This document shows positions 54,429 to 64,000 of a DNA stretch of 64,000 nucleotides, in pieces. The stretch comes from Massospora cicadina. Its lineage: Eukaryota > Entomophthoromycota > Entomophthoromycetes > Entomophthorales > Entomophthoraceae. Location: NCBI GenBank assembly GCA_022478985.1, contig JAKSZP010009287.1:62001-126000 (forward strand), given 5' to 3'. The first letter of the stretch is position 1; every line of letters starts with the position of its first letter. The notes under the pieces were generated by a model. That model was given only the letters and a program-made list of their open reading frames with translations. It ran no database searches and was not told the DNA's origin. Made by a program: the position numbers and the translations under genes.

Positions 54429-56399
54429 CCATCTCTAAAAAGAGTTGACTTAATTAAAAATATTCTTCTGTAGCTCTCTTTCCGCTTGGAGTAACTTTGA
54501 GCTATTTTAATTAAAAGAAAGTAAAAAGCCTATCCAGCCTATGCTGACCTCCCCGTTTGCTCCCTGATGACCTCAGATTCTCCACCAATTGCTCCATGTT
54601 GGGCAGTGGTGAAACCCACCCAGCGTTTTCCATCCGGTGGGAAAAAGCGTTCAGACTAGCTCATCCAGTCCCAATAATACATTGGGCCAATTCATTCTGC
54701 CCAAGGATCACGCCATCCACCTGGAATGTGCCCAGGTAGTGCCTCACAGCCCACTCGTTCTCCCTCAATCATAGCTGCATTTCAGCCTTTGGGTTAAATT
54801 TGAAAAATAATTCCCAATATGCAGAAAAAGATATTATCTACTTGGCCCAGGCAGTGATGCTGCTTTCCAGATTCATCAATTTTCGCCCTTATAAAGGTAT
54901 TTTAATCTCAGCTTCACATGTGTAGCTGACGCTGCCACTGCAACCACCATACCCCTGATTTTCCAGGATACCCCTATCCCCACAATGCGCACCCAGCCTA
55001 CCACCAACACCACTATGGTGGTTCAGTTTGCGGGGTTGCCCGCTCACCTTCCCCCAGAAGTGCTCCATCAGGAGATGATGGAAGGCTTTGACACATATTG
55101 ATCCAACCTCACCCTTCAGTGTGTGGTCCCCAATGGGGCCGCTCGTCTTGCTAGGACTTGGGCATTTGCCACAAAGCCTGAATTACAACAAAATTGCTTT
55201 GTTGATTCCCCCATGCCATCATTCCCTCTTCCCCCATCCACCCATCTGTGCCCGTGTTAAGGGCAAGCGGACTATCTGTCCATCCTGTTTTGAGTTGGAT
55301 CACTCAAAGCATAAATGCCCCTATATTGCTGTATCCACCAGACCTGTGTTTCCTCCATATGGCCCCCAATACGCCACACACTCCACTGCCTTACTGGCAT
55401 GAGGGTAAAATCCTTCCCCCCTCCCCCAAAACCTGCATCCAATGCAGCGCCCACAGCTGCCAATCAGGCCCCTCCTTAGTCTAGTGCCACATGCGCTTTG
55501 ACCAATCAGGAGAAAGCTTGGATAACAGTTTGATCCCACGTTATTCCTTAATCAACAGCCACAGCCCATTAATTCACCAACCCCGATTTCCAATATGACT
55601 TGAGTTCATTGGATGAAACCAACAAAATGGGCAATGTAATTGAAGACTCAAATACCTAAATTGAAGAATTTATACAGGTACAACACCCCATTCAAATCCC
55701 TCAGTGTTTTTACGCCCCCAACTGAACGCTGCTGTGTTCCGCTCTGACCACCAGCTCGCTGTTGCTGCAGCTGAAATTCAGATAACACTGACATCCATGA
55801 TATGATTGATTTGTCATTAGGATACTTGTCAGGGGTCTCCCTAGTCCCATAATTGCTCTGAACTTCGCCTTGCAGGTCAGAGGTAACATCCTAAACCTCC
55901 ACAAACAAGTAAATGCCGCCATTAAGAAAGTTGCTATTGCATTGCAGGCCAAGACTAAACCCACCACCGCCATTGCAGCTTTATTATCCCAGCTTTCTTC
56001 CATCCATCTTCATGCGGAAGACTGCCTTTCCATTTACCTAGGTTCAATTTTTGATATAGGCAAGTTTGACAACCAGCCAGCCATTAGAAAACTCGCTCCC
56101 CATGTCGCTGATCACCCCACACCATTGCTTTCTGCCTTGGCCTGCATACTTTCCTTTGATATGGAATCTGATTTCGAGGATAAGCCACCCATTCCCCCTT
56201 CCCCTCCCACCATGGTGGGTTGAGCAACTCATCGCTGTCCCACCTGGTTGGTTGTATTCTTGTTTGATTGTGTTTCACCTTCTCCTTTTAGGCGGTTAAT
56301 CACTCTGTTCAGGTAGGTCTGTTCATTCATTGTTTTAGCTCTTCAAGTTTTGGTAATGTCTGTCCCCTGGTCAGCTTGTCTCAGTTATATAATAATAAT
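54429..56399 (+). mobile_element. L2: ORF1-only non-LTR-like element with 20-bp target duplication
   Basis: 1,971 bp. Flanked by AAACGCTGGGCTATTGTGGG (54,409-54,428) and AAACGCTAGGCTGTTGTGGG (56,400-56,419), 18 of 20 identical, both differences transitions. Ends in a TTATATAATAATAATA tail, LINE-like. Colinear with L1 from its 5' region (CGCTTG..AACTTTGAGC, 54,480) through the 3' UTR (TTTGGTAATGTCTGTCCCCT, 56,349). About 40 extra bp at the 5' end relative to L1. No reverse transcriptase or endonuclease between ORF1 and the 3' UTR. Confidence 0.8.
54557..56223 (+). pseudogene. L2 ORF1-like protein with CCHC zinc knuckle, frame-broken
   Basis: Overlapping plus frames: 54,557-54,739 (LGSGETHPAFSIRWEKAF, then NSFCPRITPS), 55,088-55,402 (WSPMGPLVLLGLGHLPQ, then CPSCFELDHSKHKC at 55,277-55,318), 55,735-55,800 (DHQLAVAAAE), 55,870-56,223 (NLHKQVNAAIKKVAIALQ, HPTPLLSALACIL, DKPPIPPSPP). 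L1 has the same blocks in the same order. The protein would be about 550 residues, helical at the C-terminus, Pro-rich in places. I infer an RNA-binding Gag/ORF1 role from the knuckle only. Confidence 0.65.
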
Positions 56400-56552
56400 A
56401 AACGCTAGGCTGTTGTGGGTGGAGTGCATCTTTATTTAAAAACTTTTTGATAAATTTTTTTTGGAATAATTGGGGAAAAGCCAATAAGGGTGTGCACCTT
56501 TAAATTCTAAACCCAAATTCTTAAAATAGTTTTGCTAATCTGACACTTTCAC

Positions 56553-56800
56553 ATTTGTGAAGTTAAAAGTACACCACAACTGTAGAGTAATCACAGGTGA
56601 GGTAATATAAGAACAGCACAGCCTCACACCAATTCCCATTCCCTTTATAAAACCAGTGCATTCACTTGTGAGGGTACCGGATTAATTTTGTTTTCTCACC
56701 CTTCTTTATCTTTTAATAAATCAATTTGCCTTCCAAATTTTGCTTTTTGCTTTTAATTGTTCATTTGATCTTTTAAGGTGTGAATTGTAGCCAAAATAAA
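56553..56800 (+). promoter_or_regulatory. Possible LTR or promoter fragment
   Basis: Starts near TGTGAAGTTAAAAG, has a TATA-like CCCTTTATAAAACC at about 56,640, and an AATAAATCAA signal near 56,715. The layout resembles an LTR, but I find no second copy in the window and no PBS. Could be a solo LTR or chance. Confidence 0.3.
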
Positions 56801-57049
56801 ATCAAGGAACCAGCTGACCTCACACTGGATAAAGATCATTGGAGACATCAAGCTTATTGTTGCTTGATGCCTCAGGTACTCCCTAAAGAACTTTAAAATT
56901 CTCTAAATCGAACTTGAGCTCCCCATCACTTCACATCATTACTATAAAGCATATTTTTATTTGGTCATTATATCACATTCCTCAAATATGTTTCATTACT
57001 TGATGTTGGTTATCAATGGTCTTTTGATTAGAAATGTGCTTAAAAATAA

Positions 57050-57700
57050 TACATAATATTTAATCTGTGTTTATAATGTCTCAACTAGTCACTCAAGTAT
57101 AATATATGGTTGGAATACATCCTTGACAACCACAATAAAGTGCAATTGGGGAGTTAAAGAGTGTTGCCACATATCAAGTGCTTAAAGGGAACAGATACAG
57201 TTGTGGTTAGATGACCAATAGTATATATGAATATGGTGAGACTTACATATAGGGCCTACTGGGAGAGAGTCGCTGGTGTCAACTTATGAAGGATCTGCAT
57301 CAGACTTTTGTTAGACCTTTATACTATGTCATTAGTCTCATGATGGTATGAAATATAAAAAACTCATTATACCCAATATGCTCGTTTATTTTAAAGTTTA
57401 CTCTTGATTTGAGGTCAGTAACGTTATCCATTAGAATAACTTGTGGACATCCATGGAGGTGTATATCTACTCTATAATGAACTAGTAGGTGGTCATTGCT
57501 CTGACGTCCAAATGAATTTACCTTTACCCAACTTTGTCAAATGATTGATAGCTATTGTAAGTGTCTTTAATAAAAGCCATTAATTGAAACTTATCCAAAA
57601 CAATGACTGAAACGTATCCAGCACTTAATTGTATCTTAAAGCTTGGTAGGTGGTTGAGAACATACAACTTATGTTATTAACACTCTGATGTTTCATTAAG
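57050..57700 (-). pseudogene. Decayed Gypsy integrase fragment (element G)
   Basis: Minus-strand blocks in order: IAINHLTKLGKGKF near 57,550 (first Asp region, Asp to Asn), HLHGCPQVILMDN near 57,450 (second catalytic Asp) and, in the C-terminal part of the core, FIYTIGHLTTT then PFKHLICG near 57,200-57,150. These align in spacing with element C (IDHLTRWVKTRA; RHSCPQIILTDN; AYNISYHSSTGKSPFQLQYG). Very diverged, so older than the stack at left. The rest of G was not found. Confidence 0.5.
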
Positions 57701-57719
57701 ATGTCTTATATAGTAATCT

Positions 57720-59540
57720 ATTGGTCTTTTTAATATATTTTGCTTAATTTTCTTTGGTTATTTGTTTAGCACTACATTATTAATCACTTTTTAGGCCTTA
57801 AAGGTTATCTGTGAGCTTTATGATGCCTTGGGATATAGGTGGTTTCTAGCATCATTTCCTATACTATAGTGTACCCCATCTCTAACTTTTGTATTTAGGC
57901 GTTATGTATGTTTTCTAAATAAGGTGTTCTTCATCCATATAATTTTTATAATTAATCTCAAGTAACTGATCAGCGTTTGGACAATGCGGCAACTATTGGT
58001 ACATAGAGAGCTCAACTGCATTTTAATGGGACGTATAAGAGCCCAGGCTCTAGCTATCAAGCTTGATAAGGCTTGTACCCCTCAGAAAAATATGAAATCA
58101 ACCCAAAGGCTCTTCAATTCAATAAACTCGTTGATCTGAGGCATAACTTGGTGAGTGAAGAGTAGCTGCATATCCCCCTTGTTTTCCCCATGCAACCCTA
58201 AAGCCAATTACAATTTCAGAACCCTTTGTTATATCTGAATTAGCAAAGCACTATGTGAGAATATTAGAAAGTTTTTTTTAGAAATTAAATATATTTTTAG
58301 AAACAGCGTTTTTAACAGCAAACCCTTTTACAAACAGAGGGAAATTGGGGCATCCTTACTTGCAAAATTTTGGTAGCTGGGGTAATCCCACGTGAAACTA
58401 ACTTTTAAAAGAATCTTAATTAAGCCATAAGTCAGATGTAGAAAGGTAGCCATCAAGATTTGATTGAGTCAAGAGGTTCAGAGTGGGACCAGATAAGAAT
58501 CTGATAGTCAAAACAAGTATTGAACACACTGATATAAGAATAATAATTTAATTCAATTGCTTACATAAATTATTGTATCCTGCCGTTATGTCCCCTATTA
58601 ATTAATAGTGATTGTTTTAATTTTGGCTTCGTTGATTGCCTAATCCCACCAGCCCACCCCTAAAAGTCAGCACTATGCCAATAGTATGGGCTGTTAATTT
58701 TTATTATCATTTTACTTAATTAAAGTTTATTAAAAATAATTTCTAGATATTTTCTTTATATATGATACTAAATACCATTCTGTTAAAATAAGAAAATGTA
58801 AAGAAGGATGAAAGTTATCTCCAATAACAGAGAACTAAAGGCGGTGGCTTTTTTCAGATGGTTAAATAAGGTATTTCATTTAATACTAGGAACACTATCA
58901 CCTCACTTCTACCACTTCAAAGAACCAAAACTTCTGTTCTATTTCATATGCTTCAATTCTCACTGGTAGGTATCCGTCATGTAGTCTGAGGTTGATTAAG
59001 AACCCCTCTTCACATCCCAACAATCCCTTGGCACAATAATACACTAACAAGAAGTCCAGTTACCCATTCCTCCTTGAAAAAGTTTTAGACATAAGTTGGA
59101 ACTTTTTTACCACCATGATGTCTACTCTGACCCCTCCCACAGTGTTAAAGAATCCATAAAGGTTCATTTGGGCCTTTAATGCTCTAAAATTTGGTCTTTT
59201 TCACAGATGTCTCAAATGAACCTTTTTAAATGGTTGCAATTCTTCTAGAACCTGAGGAGCCAGCAACAACAACTTAACACTTCTCTCTGTTTCACCATGT
59301 TGAGAAAAACATCATGTAGATCCAATATATAAGAAGCTTCCAGATATACACCCCTTATCAGACCCTGGAGGTCCTGTATTCATTCCTCTGTCATATTCTA
59401 AGCACCAGCTATTCCAACAAGTGATTATACAAATACACTAAGGTTAAAAGAGTTCTAAGATCATGAAATCAGGTTAAATCATATGTTTCTTAATGTGTTA
59501 GATAAATAGACAAAGTTATTTAGTGTTCCCTACTCATATT
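57720..59540. other. Decayed repeat DNA, mostly unassigned
   Basis: A plus-strand stretch at about 57,985-58,200 reads in one frame with two or three stops (RAQLHFNGTYKSPGSSYQ; NPKALQFNKLVDLRHNLVSE) and may be an old Gag. The remainder has no motif that I can support. Confidence 0.35.
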
Positions 59541-59559
59541 ATTATGGGACTGTGCAAGG

Positions 59560-59805
59560 TTACAGTAACTGCCCAAGTAGATGATAGAGAAACAGTGAAC
59601 TACATTGACCTGCAGATTGTGCAGATTTTGTATAAGGAAGTTAACTCAGGTTCACCAGTATAGCGCCTTGTACACTATGATCACACTTCCGCTGCGCAAG
59701 CCATTTAAATTAATTGTTCATAAGTATGAATTTGTATCGGATTTCACTACCATAATAGAGCTAATATGCTCAGTAACTTTAGGTATAGGATGGTGGCGCT
59801 AGCAG
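59560..59805 (+). pseudogene. Possible Gypsy protease fragment
   Basis: Plus-strand text YIDLQIVQILYKEVNSGSPV near 59,600 resembles VVAIVDSGAPVNIV of element E, with Asp changed to Asn in D-S-G. In a neighbouring frame KLIVHKYEFVSDFTT and ELICSVTLG occupy the place of element C text VNHQVVYGTAG and EGAYSVLPL. The match is weak and no RT follows. Confidence 0.3.
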
Positions 59806-60640
59806 TCTGTGAGTATTGACTTATAGAGGCACTAGCTTAAATTTACTTCCAATTTTTATTTAGTAAAAATTCCATACTCCCCACGCTAGCAAAGGTTAAT
59901 GGTATGGTGGTAACAGTGTAATACTCTTCTACTGATGTTATACCTGAGTTAGCTACTTTGCATCTTATTCTAGCTACCAAAACTGTTTTTTAATGTGAAA
60001 AATGCTAATTGGCTCTCAAGTTACTCTGAATTTACCCGAGTTGCCATCTTATGGTTATCCTCATTGTTGCAGATAAGGCTGCGCATGGTACACCAGAGCA
60101 TTCCTCAACCAGCGGAATGACTAGAGTTCACCTTAAATGAATGGAGGTACAGGCGATCAAGCCACTACAGGTATGGACTAATGAGCACCTTTTATAGATT
60201 TGGGCGAGTCAAAAAATTCTCTTCAACACCAAAGTGACATCATGAAATATAATTTTTGTCCTAACAATAAAGGGAGGCATGAAATGAAGAAGATAACATC
60301 ACATGAAATCAGTATTAAAATGTCCACTTTTTATACCTTTGTGTCAGGCAAACAGCAAGTTAGAATTATACTGGCCTGCCAGCCTGAGTGCTGAAGCACC
60401 CAAACGGCATACCAGAATGCCAGAGGCATTGCTACTAGTATGTCGGTTATGGAACTAGGAAGGAGTTCTGCCAATAATTGCATAAGAGTCATAATCGCGT
60501 ATAGACACATAGTTAAATACCAGATGAACACGGCCATAAACCTGAGGGGTGTTAGAATACTGGCGGGAAAGCCGTTTTTTTCAACATAAAAACTATAATT
60601 AAGGAAAGATTTTTTTATTGGAATAATAAGGAAGAAAATC
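59806..60640. other. Unassigned DNA
   Basis: A minus frame at 60,642-60,331 is open for 103 codons and hydrophobic (FMAVFIWYLTMCLYAIMTL; DILVAMPLAFWYAVWV), suggesting membrane segments, but it has no recognisable family and no neighbours to support it. Confidence 0.25.
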
Positions 60641-60649
60641 AACCGACAA

Positions 60650-61430
60650 TTTTCTCAGTGCAAGGCAACTGATTAAATTGTGTTCAATCGTGGTGAGTCC
60701 AAGCAGGGATTGGGTCCCCTCAAATTCACCTAACCCAGCGAATTATTTGGGGAATGGGGCAGATAATCTCATTTTGGAACTGACATCAAAGGATTTAATG
60801 GCAAGCCAAGTTGCTGTCAGTTTAACCTCGAATGCTTGAACCAAGACTCAACAGCATTTCCATTAGCTAGCACAACGGCATCTGGCCTGATGAGCAACGG
60901 GAAATCCCCAGGGCCACCCCATTTAGGGGTGGTCCCATTGGTTGGAAATGGGTTTGGGATGCCCAACCTGCCCATGTCCGGTTGCTGGGACATTCATTTG
61001 GTTGAATGAGTTCCATCAGCTACAACTCCTGATTTGCTGGATCAGGGTTTCGAACTGTCAGCAATGGTTTCTTAAGATACCATCTGCACTTTGAGGATAA
61101 TCCCCAATAATTTTGGGAGGGGGTTAGCATCAACAATCATATTTGATACTGAGTTAAAACTGTCCGCAATTCTGGCTGATAATTCAACATTTGTCCCTTT
61201 TTTGGCATGCATTTTCCAATCATCTACCTTTAATCCCATTGGTCTCAAATTCTTCAACATTGATTCTGTGACCTTGGCACAGATTTCCTTAATCCAGCTG
61301 ACCAGTTTGACCAAGGAGAGTGAGGGTACCTGGGGAGGAATCTGAAGAGGGAGGGTTGTTACCCAGCGCTCATCTACCACATGGGCAAGATCGCCCTGGG
61401 AGACGAGGGGTACAGCCACCCTCATTGACC
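60650..61430 (-). other. C-rich minus-strand stretch with a 117-codon frame
   Basis: The frame 61,425-61,072 is open on the minus strand (SLVKLVSWIKEICAKVTESM; KKGTNVELSARIADSFNSVS). It looks coding, helix-rich and slightly basic. A distant likeness to the C-terminal part of L1 ORF1 is possible but not convincing. It lies just beyond the 3' end of element H, so it could also be the LTR of H or a neighbouring Gag. Confidence 0.3.
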
Positions 61431-61629
61431 CCTTTTAATTTGGAAATGGAAAGAGCACCCGATCTATGCACAGGGGATGTTCCCCTGGACTTACATTACC
61501 CTTTCCTTTTTACAAAGGAAGAGTGCCACCGCCAGGAAACTGCATAAAGGCCACATTTTTATGAGCCTTGGGAAATTTGATCGCCATTACAGTTGCAGTT
61601 TTTTTGGGGGGGGATGGGGAGCGTCAGGG

Positions 61630-61840
61630 TGGAACTCATGGAACGCTTTGACCAGTTCCATGCAATTAGTGCAATCCCAAGCCTTAATTAACTGTTCTCA
61701 TAGGCTGGATACTCCTTCCATGTGACGAGATACTGACCAAATGCCAGGATTTGTGTGATGCTAAGATGTTTTACACCTTGGCTTCTTCAGCATCCTCTAT
61801 CACTATTGGTTCAGGTTCAGTGAAATGATCCCTTTGAATG
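61630..61840 (-). pseudogene. Chromodomain of element H integrase, frameshifted
   Basis: Minus-strand text QYLVTWKEYPAYENS at about 61,735-61,690, then, one frame over, NCMELVKAFHEFHPDAP at about 61,665-61,615. The chromodomain pattern is YLV-x-WKGYP-x-x-ExTWEP, then N-x-x-ELV-x-x-FH. A frameshift and loss of the TWEP segment separate the two halves. Chromodomains steer integration toward methylated-histone chromatin. Confidence 0.65.
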
Positions 61841-62041
61841 AGGACTTCTGAGACACATGGAAGATGGGGTGCTGTTTTCAATGAGCTTGCAGTTTTACCG
61901 GAAAGCACCATTGCTCAAGTCTTCTTCCACCATATGGGGATGCGAACGCTTGCTTGAAAACTTCCAGGAAGTTACCTGCATCTTCAGATGGCGAGTATCC
62001 AATATAACGTGAGAGCCCACCGCTAAATCATGTCCAGGAAG

Positions 62042-62960
62042 TCATTTTCGATCTGCAAACCATTTATAATCATTGATAGCCTTTGTGAGATGCTCCTGCA
62101 CTAAGGACTGTGTAGAAGGAATGTGCTCAACGTGATCTTCGGCAGCCAGAACCTCTAGACATAGACAGGGACTGACCAAGAAAGTGGGATTATAGCCCAA
62201 CGTTGCTTCATAGGGAGAAAACCCCATAGAAGCGTGAGTAACATTATTATAGGCAAATTTGGCGAGGGGGAGGTCATCATCCCAGGTATCTTGTGCAGCT
62301 GATGCATAATAACGCAAATACTGTTCCAAAATTTTTGTTAACATGCTCAGTTTGTCAATTGGACTGGGGATGGTATGCGGTGGAATGGCATGGGGTGATT
62401 TTTAATATGGTTAAAAGCTCATTCCAGAACCGCGCTGTAAATTGGGGCCCACAGACACTGTTGATCTCCTGCGGGAGACCAAACATAGAGAACACGTGGC
62501 GTACAAATAGATGAGCGGTTTCTTCTGACAAAATTGCAGAAGCACAGGGAATAAATAGGGAAAAATTGGTGAAATGATCGACCACCACCATCACCGCCAT
62601 AAACCCATTAGAACAGTGGAATTTGACAATGAAATCCACAGACACCAATGTCCATGGACCCTCCGCCTGTTGTAAGGGATGTAGGAGGCCATTTCTTCCT
62701 AAGAGGTCCAACTTGGCTCATGCACAGGTAACGCAATCAGCGATCCAGGCTGGAACTTCCTTAGTTAAACCCGCCCAGTTTAAGTCTTCTTGATCAATTT
62801 GATGCATTTCTTGTTGCCCGGATGGATGATTTTCGGAGGGTCATGATGCACTAGAAACACCTCAGCTCTAAGTAGAGGAGGAACCCAAATCCGCGACCTA
62901 AAATAGATGAGACTTTTCACCAAGGAATACAGGGAATGTTTGTGGGTTTGAAGGGATAAT
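62042..62960 (-). pseudogene. Element H integrase
   Basis: The zinc domain is readable at about 62,900-62,720: HHDPPKIIHPGNKKCIKLI and DCVTCA, the H2C2 layout. The core is open 62,711-62,355: WTLVSVDFIVKFH (first catalytic Asp), ETAHLFVRHVFSMFGLPQEI, NSVCGPQFTARFWNELL (second catalytic Asp of the SDRGPQF pattern lost), STAYHPQSN. It continues 62,344-62,042: LPLAKFAYNNVTHASMGFSP, YEATLGYNPTF. One stop separates the two frames near the catalytic Glu. Confidence 0.8.
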
Positions 62961-62969
62961 TGATCAAGT

Positions 62970-63235
62970 AAATCCACTCCTTCAGGGAAGGACATCTGAG
63001 GTGCCAAAACCCGAGAAATAAGCGGAGCATTAGGAGCCAACTCTACTGAGGCGACTACAGGCGGGACATTAGATAGAATTTGGGTGGTGGGGATCACAGT
63101 AACCAAGTCCACTTCCTCTGAGTCCATGGGGCAATGGGCTGGGTTGCAGCTAAGAAAGTTGGGAAACACATTTAGTGAACCTTTCACGAATTTCACTTAA
63201 AATTGAAACTTCATAAATCCTAATAGGTACAATCC
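62970..63235 (-). pseudogene. Element H linker between RNase H and integrase
   Basis: Open 63,196-62,780. It starts KFVKGSLNVFPNFLSCNPAH, equivalent to the Gypsy linker K-x-N-x-x-x-DALSR-x-P, followed by an acidic, Pro/Val-rich spacer and LYSLVKSLIYFRSRIWVP before the zinc domain. Confidence 0.7.
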
Positions 63236-63239
63236 TGCC

Positions 63240-63520
63240 TGCGTGCCATTTTTTGTGGTTTGCAGAAAAATAAAAGAGCTTGGTGGTCTGTACTCACAGT
63301 TAACTCATTCTGGGCACCCTGTAACAGGTACTGCCAATGAGTCAATGCCCATACTATGGATGCCAATTCCTTATTGCAAGTGGCCCATGATTGCTCAGTT
63401 GAAGAAAATTTCTGGGAAAAGTAGGCAACTGAATGTTCTAAGCCATCATGCTCCTGGAGCAGAACTGCCCCAACTGCTACTGCTGAAGCATCACAAGTGA
63501 CGATATACGGTTTGGAGGGT
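63240..63520 (-). pseudogene. Element H RNase H, long open frame
   Basis: About 90 codons are open on the minus strand: KPYIVTCDASAVAVGAVLLQ at 63,515 (first catalytic Asp), HSVAYFSQKFSSTEQSW, NKELASIVWALTHWQYLLQG (catalytic Glu), TVSTDHQALLFF (last Asp). All catalytic acids are present. This is the best preserved enzyme domain in the window; it is called a pseudogene because the flanking RT and integrase are damaged. Confidence 0.8.
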
Positions 63521-63639
63521 CTGCATGTTTTAGAATATGGGGTGATAAGAATACTTCTTTGATTGACTCAAACGCCTGCTGGCACTTGGGGGTCCAACGG
63601 AAAGGCACATTTTTACACGTGAGGGGGTGGAGTGGAGCA

Positions 63640-64000
63640 GCTAACTGGGAAAGGGCTGAGGGAAATTTATTTTAGGAAAATAAAGGTGCCCAAGAGACTC
63701 CATAATTGTTTCTGGATTATTGGGGTCGGCCACTCACAGATGGCATCTAACTTGTTGGGTGGAATCGCATAACCATCTTTTAGGACCAGGTTCCTGAGAA
63801 AGGTACATTCCTTCTTATAAATCTCGCATTTTGAAGGCTTGACGAACAGGACCACTTTATGCAAAGAAGCCACAACTGATTTAAAGCCTTTAGAGTGCTG
63901 TTCAGGAGTTGGGAAATGAACCAAAATGTTGTCAATATATGTGACCACACATATAAACCGGAGGTCACCAGCACACTATCAATAATTCTTTTAAGGTGGC
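63640..64000 (-). pseudogene. Element H reverse transcriptase, thumb side, truncated by window
   Basis: Open 63,948-63,667: VTYIDNILVHFPTPEQHSKG, VKPSKCEIYKKECTFL, LDAICEWPTP. The catalytic motif reads YIDN, with the second Asp replaced by Asn. The rest of the palm lies beyond position 64,000. Confidence 0.75.

Larger units (their letters stand above)
61440..64000 (-). mobile_element. Element H: chromovirus-type Ty3/Gypsy, runs off window end
   Basis: Minus strand, order RT, RNase H, H2C2, integrase core, chromodomain from 64,000 down to 61,630. Its integrase (VSVDFIVKFHCSNGFMAVMV, then VVVDHFT) is of the chromovirus kind and distinct from elements A-F; no dUTPase-like region is visible in the part present. 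Frames are much longer than in A-F, so it is less decayed. A purine run AAATTAAAAGGGG (minus, about 61,434) is a candidate polypurine tract. LTRs not established. Confidence 0.75.

Noticed and set aside
54168..54473. 101-codon plus frame before L2
   Set aside because: Pyrimidine-rich low-complexity text crossing the target duplication and the left edge of L2, so it cannot be one gene.
60331..60642. 103-codon hydrophobic minus frame as a membrane protein gene
   Set aside because: No recognisable family, no neighbours, T-rich composition makes Phe/Leu/Ile runs likely by chance; kept only as unassigned DNA.
1..64000. CRISPR arrays, rRNA or prokaryotic operons
   Set aside because: No regularly spaced identical repeats and no ribosomal sequence; all clear signals are eukaryotic retroelements.

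Overview
This window is a graveyard of transposable elements. I see no intact host gene, rRNA, tRNA or CRISPR array. The sequence is moderately AT-rich and visibly poor in CpG. Coding frames are broken mostly by in-frame TAA/TAG/TGA where related copies have Gln, Arg or Trp codons, as expected from deamination of methylated cytosine. The organism is most likely a fungus with a large, repeat-inflated, methylated genome (rust-like or truffle-like); this is inference, because no host gene is present to fix it.

Region 1-45,810 is one nested stack of Ty3/Gypsy LTR retrotransposons, resolved here from LTR pairs, primer-binding sites (PBS), polypurine tracts and broken reading frames that resume on the far side of each insert. 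The outermost element A (minus strand) runs from before position 1 to 45,810. It holds element B (plus, 2,950-9,738) and element F (plus, 11,887-43,308). F holds element D (minus, 13,166-28,860) and element E (plus, 29,404-38,554). D holds element C (plus, 16,303-23,652) and, inside its 5' LTR, a non-LTR-like element L1 (minus, 26,280-28,202). A, B, C, D, E and F belong to one related group with the order Gag (N-terminal coiled coil, capsid, CCHC knuckle), aspartic protease, a dUTPase-like domain, reverse transcriptase (RT), RNase H, integrase, and they share a similar PBS.

Region 45,811-61,600 is sparser. It contains a C-rich fragment (46.0-47.24 kb) whose 3' end resembles L1, a pair of related repeats (47.25-50.0 kb), long AT-rich stretches, a short hAT-like inverted-repeat element (52,093-52,454), a second full copy of the ORF1-only element (L2, 54,429-56,399) with a 20-bp target duplication, and very decayed Gypsy pieces (57.0-60.1 kb).

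Region 61,600-64,000 is the 3' part of a different, better preserved Gypsy element H (minus strand), a chromovirus with a readable chromodomain, running off the window end.

Most noteworthy: the dUTPase-like domain in six Gypsy elements; the ORF1-only LINE-like family with good target-site duplications; and the repeated Asp-to-Asn loss in the RT catalytic motif, explained by a CpG lying across the two Asp codons.
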